Source of the DNA: Burkholderiales bacterium
Lineage (GTDB): Bacteria > Pseudomonadota > Gammaproteobacteria > Burkholderiales > UBA11063
DNA: 6,608 nucleotides
Assembly (NCBI GenBank): GCA_026461645.1
Contig: JAPJMP010000188.1
Location: 1 to 6,608 of the forward strand
Direction: 5' to 3'
Shown here in pieces: positions 5,177 through 6,608 of this stretch; position 1 is the first letter of the stretch; each line of letters starts with the position of its first letter. A program made the position numbers and the translations under genes. The notes beneath the pieces were generated by a model. The model made no database searches. It was given only the letters and a program-made list of their open reading frames with translations, and had not been told where the DNA came from.

Positions 5177-6559
5177 TTAAAATGACACCTTTGCAAATTT
5201 TTTTAAAACATACTTAAATTGTTTTTGAATACGTTCTAGGCCTAAACTAGTCTCCGCTTCAAAACGCAAGACTAAGACTGGAGTTGTATTAGATGCACGC
5301 ACTAAGCCAAAACCATCTTGATACTCAACTCTAAGCCCATCAATTGTATTTATTTCAATTGAACCATCAAATTTAGCTGTTTTTTGCAATTTTTCAATTA
5401 TTTTATGCTGCTCCCCTTCTTTAACCATAATATTAATTTCTGGCGTTGCTATAGAATTGGGTAATGCATTTAATAATGCAGTAGGATTTTCTACGCGCGA
5501 GAGTATTTCTAACATACGTGCTCCAGCATACACCCCGTCATCAGAACCATTCCATCTGTCATTAAAGAATATATGGCCTGACATTTCACCAGCCAATTTT
5601 GCTCCAGTTTCTTTAATTTTAGCCTTAATAAATGAATGGCCAGTTCGGCACATTATAGCTTCGCCACCATTATCTTTAATCCATTTAGCTAATAATCTAG
5701 ATGATTTTACATCAAAAATTATTTTACTTTGTGGATAGTTCTCTAAGATGTCAGCTGTAAAGAGCATCATTTGTCTATCTGGATAAATAATATTACCAGT
5801 TGCGGTGACAACACCTAACCTGTCACCATCACCATCAAAGGCAAACCCAACCTCTGATTCGGTTTGTTTTAAGGCATGAATTAAATCAGCCAAATTTTCA
5901 GGTTTAGATGGGTCTGGATGGTGATTAGGAAATTTACCATCAACATTACAAAACAAACCCAATACTTTTGCTCCCATTCGGCGATATAAAATTGGTGCAA
6001 TCTTGCCGGCAACTCCATTGCCACAATCAATTACTATAGAAATTTTGCGAGATAATTTAACATCAGAAACTATTTTTTTCATATACTGTTCAGAAATATC
6101 AATAAATTTATAATTTCCTTTTTGGCCCTCAATATATTCATTGTTAGTCAAACGTTTGTATATATTTTGAATTTTTTCACCAGATAATGTTTCTCCATTA
6201 ATAACCATTTTTAAACCATTATACTCTGGTGGATTATGACTCCCAGTAATCATTACTCCAGAGAATGTTTCTAATTCATAATTTGCAAAATATACCATTG
6301 GCGTAGTTACTTCACCAATTTCATATACATCACATCCTGATTGCAATACACCACTTATTAATCTTTTAGATAATATTGGACTACTTAAGCGACCATCATA
6401 ACCAATAACTAACCCGCTTAATTTATTATTTTTAGCTTTAGCTTCAATTACTAATGTACCTAAAACCTTGCCAATATTTTCAATTACATCTGGTGTTAAT
6501 GCAGTATCAACAATTCCACGAATATCATAAGCTTTAAAAATTTCACTTGGATATTTCAT
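5177..6559 (-). CDS. phosphomannomutase/phosphoglucomutase (AlgC-like)
   Basis: Alpha-D-phosphohexomutase that interconverts the 6- and 1-phosphates of mannose or glucose, feeding GDP-mannose or UDP-glucose synthesis for envelope polysaccharide. At 460 residues it has the length of Pseudomonas AlgC (463), and the key positions fall at nearly the same numbers. The phosphoserine loop is TGSHNP with Ser107. The Mg loop is DGDGDR 242-247 (Asp242, 244, 246). The sugar-specificity loop is GEMSGH 324-329 (Glu325, Ser327). The phosphate-binding loop is RASNTTP 421-427. KAYDIRG 9-15 is the typical N-terminal motif. TGSHNP rather than TASHNP argues against GlmM. Sugar preference cannot be settled from sequence, so manB, algC or pgm are all possible names. 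It is the first gene of the block in this window. ATG 6559 has only a weak GGA 8 nt upstream. Confidence 0.94.
   Translation of the reverse strand: MKYPSEIFKAYDIRGIVDTALTPDVIENIGKVLGTLVIEAKAKNNKLSGLVIGYDGRLSSPILSKRLISGVLQSGCDVYEIGEVTTPMVYFANYELETFSGVMITGSHNPPEYNGLKMVINGETLSGEKIQNIYKRLTNNEYIEGQKGNYKFIDISEQYMKKIVSDVKLSRKISIVIDCGNGVAGKIAPILYRRMGAKVLGLFCNVDGKFPNHHPDPSKPENLADLIHALKQTESEVGFAFDGDGDRLGVVTATGNIIYPDRQMMLFTADILENYPQSKIIFDVKSSRLLAKWIKDNGGEAIMCRTGHSFIKAKIKETGAKLAGEMSGHIFFNDRWNGSDDGVYAGARMLEILSRVENPTALLNALPNSIATPEINIMVKEGEQHKIIEKLQKTAKFDGSIEINTIDGLRVEYQDGFGLVRASNTTPVLVLRFEAETSLGLERIQKQFKYVLKKFAKVSF
5186..5192 (-). promoter_or_regulatory. Strong Shine-Dalgarno of the M50 protease gene, inside the phosphomannomutase gene
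   Basis: AAAGGTG on the - strand lies within the codons for the last residues of the upstream gene, 9 nt before ATG 5176. It is the best anti-SD match among the start sites in the window and decides the protease start although the two genes abut with no spacer. Confidence 0.75.
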
Positions 6560-6608
6560 TTATAAATTCCATTTTAATTAATATAATGAGAATTGTATTT
6601 TATCATAT
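6560..6608 (-). promoter_or_regulatory. AT-rich leader upstream of the six-gene block (possible promoter, cut by window edge)
   Basis: These 49 non-coding bases precede the first gene of the - strand block. Read on the - strand, TATATT and an ATAAAAT element further upstream are possible -10 hexamers. No good -35 is visible at 17 nt from the first, and the -35 of the second would lie outside the window. A loose Fur-like pattern covers 6582-6600. The promoter call is weak because everything here is A/T rich. Confidence 0.25.

Noticed and set aside
5457..5738. + strand open frame of 93 codons
   Set aside because: Antisense shadow of the phosphomannomutase gene; composition mirrors the opposite strand and no family is recognisable.
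5177..6559. Phosphohexomutase as GlmM
   Set aside because: The phosphoserine loop is TGSHNP, not TASHNP, and GEMSGH with the AlgC-like numbering fits the PMM/PGM group.

Overview
The window is AT-rich (roughly one third G+C by eye) and almost fully coding. Protein similarities recalled from memory (AlgC-type phosphomannomutase/phosphoglucomutase, E. coli-type methionine aminopeptidase, a long iron-sulfur-type TrpRS, an SH3b/NlpC-P60 hydrolase with a stabilising domain) point to a low-GC proteobacterium, most likely a gammaproteobacterium and perhaps a host-associated lineage. The lineage is inference and not pinned to a genus.

Layout. Positions 1-117 hold the last 38 codons of an unidentified + strand gene. 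It converges, with a 5-nt gap, on a six-gene block read entirely on the - strand from right to left: phosphomannomutase/phosphoglucomutase (6559-5177), a compact M50 site-2-type membrane protease (5176-4526), tryptophanyl-tRNA synthetase trpS (4515-3313), methionine aminopeptidase map (3297-2491), quinolinate phosphoribosyltransferase nadC (2484-1624) and an exported SH3b + NlpC/P60 peptidoglycan hydrolase (1616-123). The gaps are 0, 10, 15, 6 and 7 nt. Each downstream gene has a recognisable Shine-Dalgarno sequence lying in, on or next to the end of the gene before it, so this looks like one translationally coupled operon. Its promoter would be at or beyond the right edge (6560-6608 is leader). 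No convincing factor-independent terminator is visible at the left end.

The gene set is housekeeping: sugar-phosphate supply for the envelope, membrane proteolysis, tRNA charging, N-terminal methionine removal, NAD synthesis and murein cleavage. There is no mobile element, RNA gene or CRISPR array.

The most notable signal is in TrpRS. It keeps HIGH and carries a four-cysteine C-x21-C-x6-C-x2-C motif like that of the iron-sulfur TrpRS of Thermotoga maritima. However, four usually conserved active-site positions differ: His to Gln46, the indole-binding Asp to Gly139, Gln to Lys154, and KMSKS to KMLKN. It also has an extra segment of about 70 residues. NadC and the NlpC/P60 hydrolase each show Gln in place of a usual active-site His, and Map has a 6-residue insertion at its methionine pocket.
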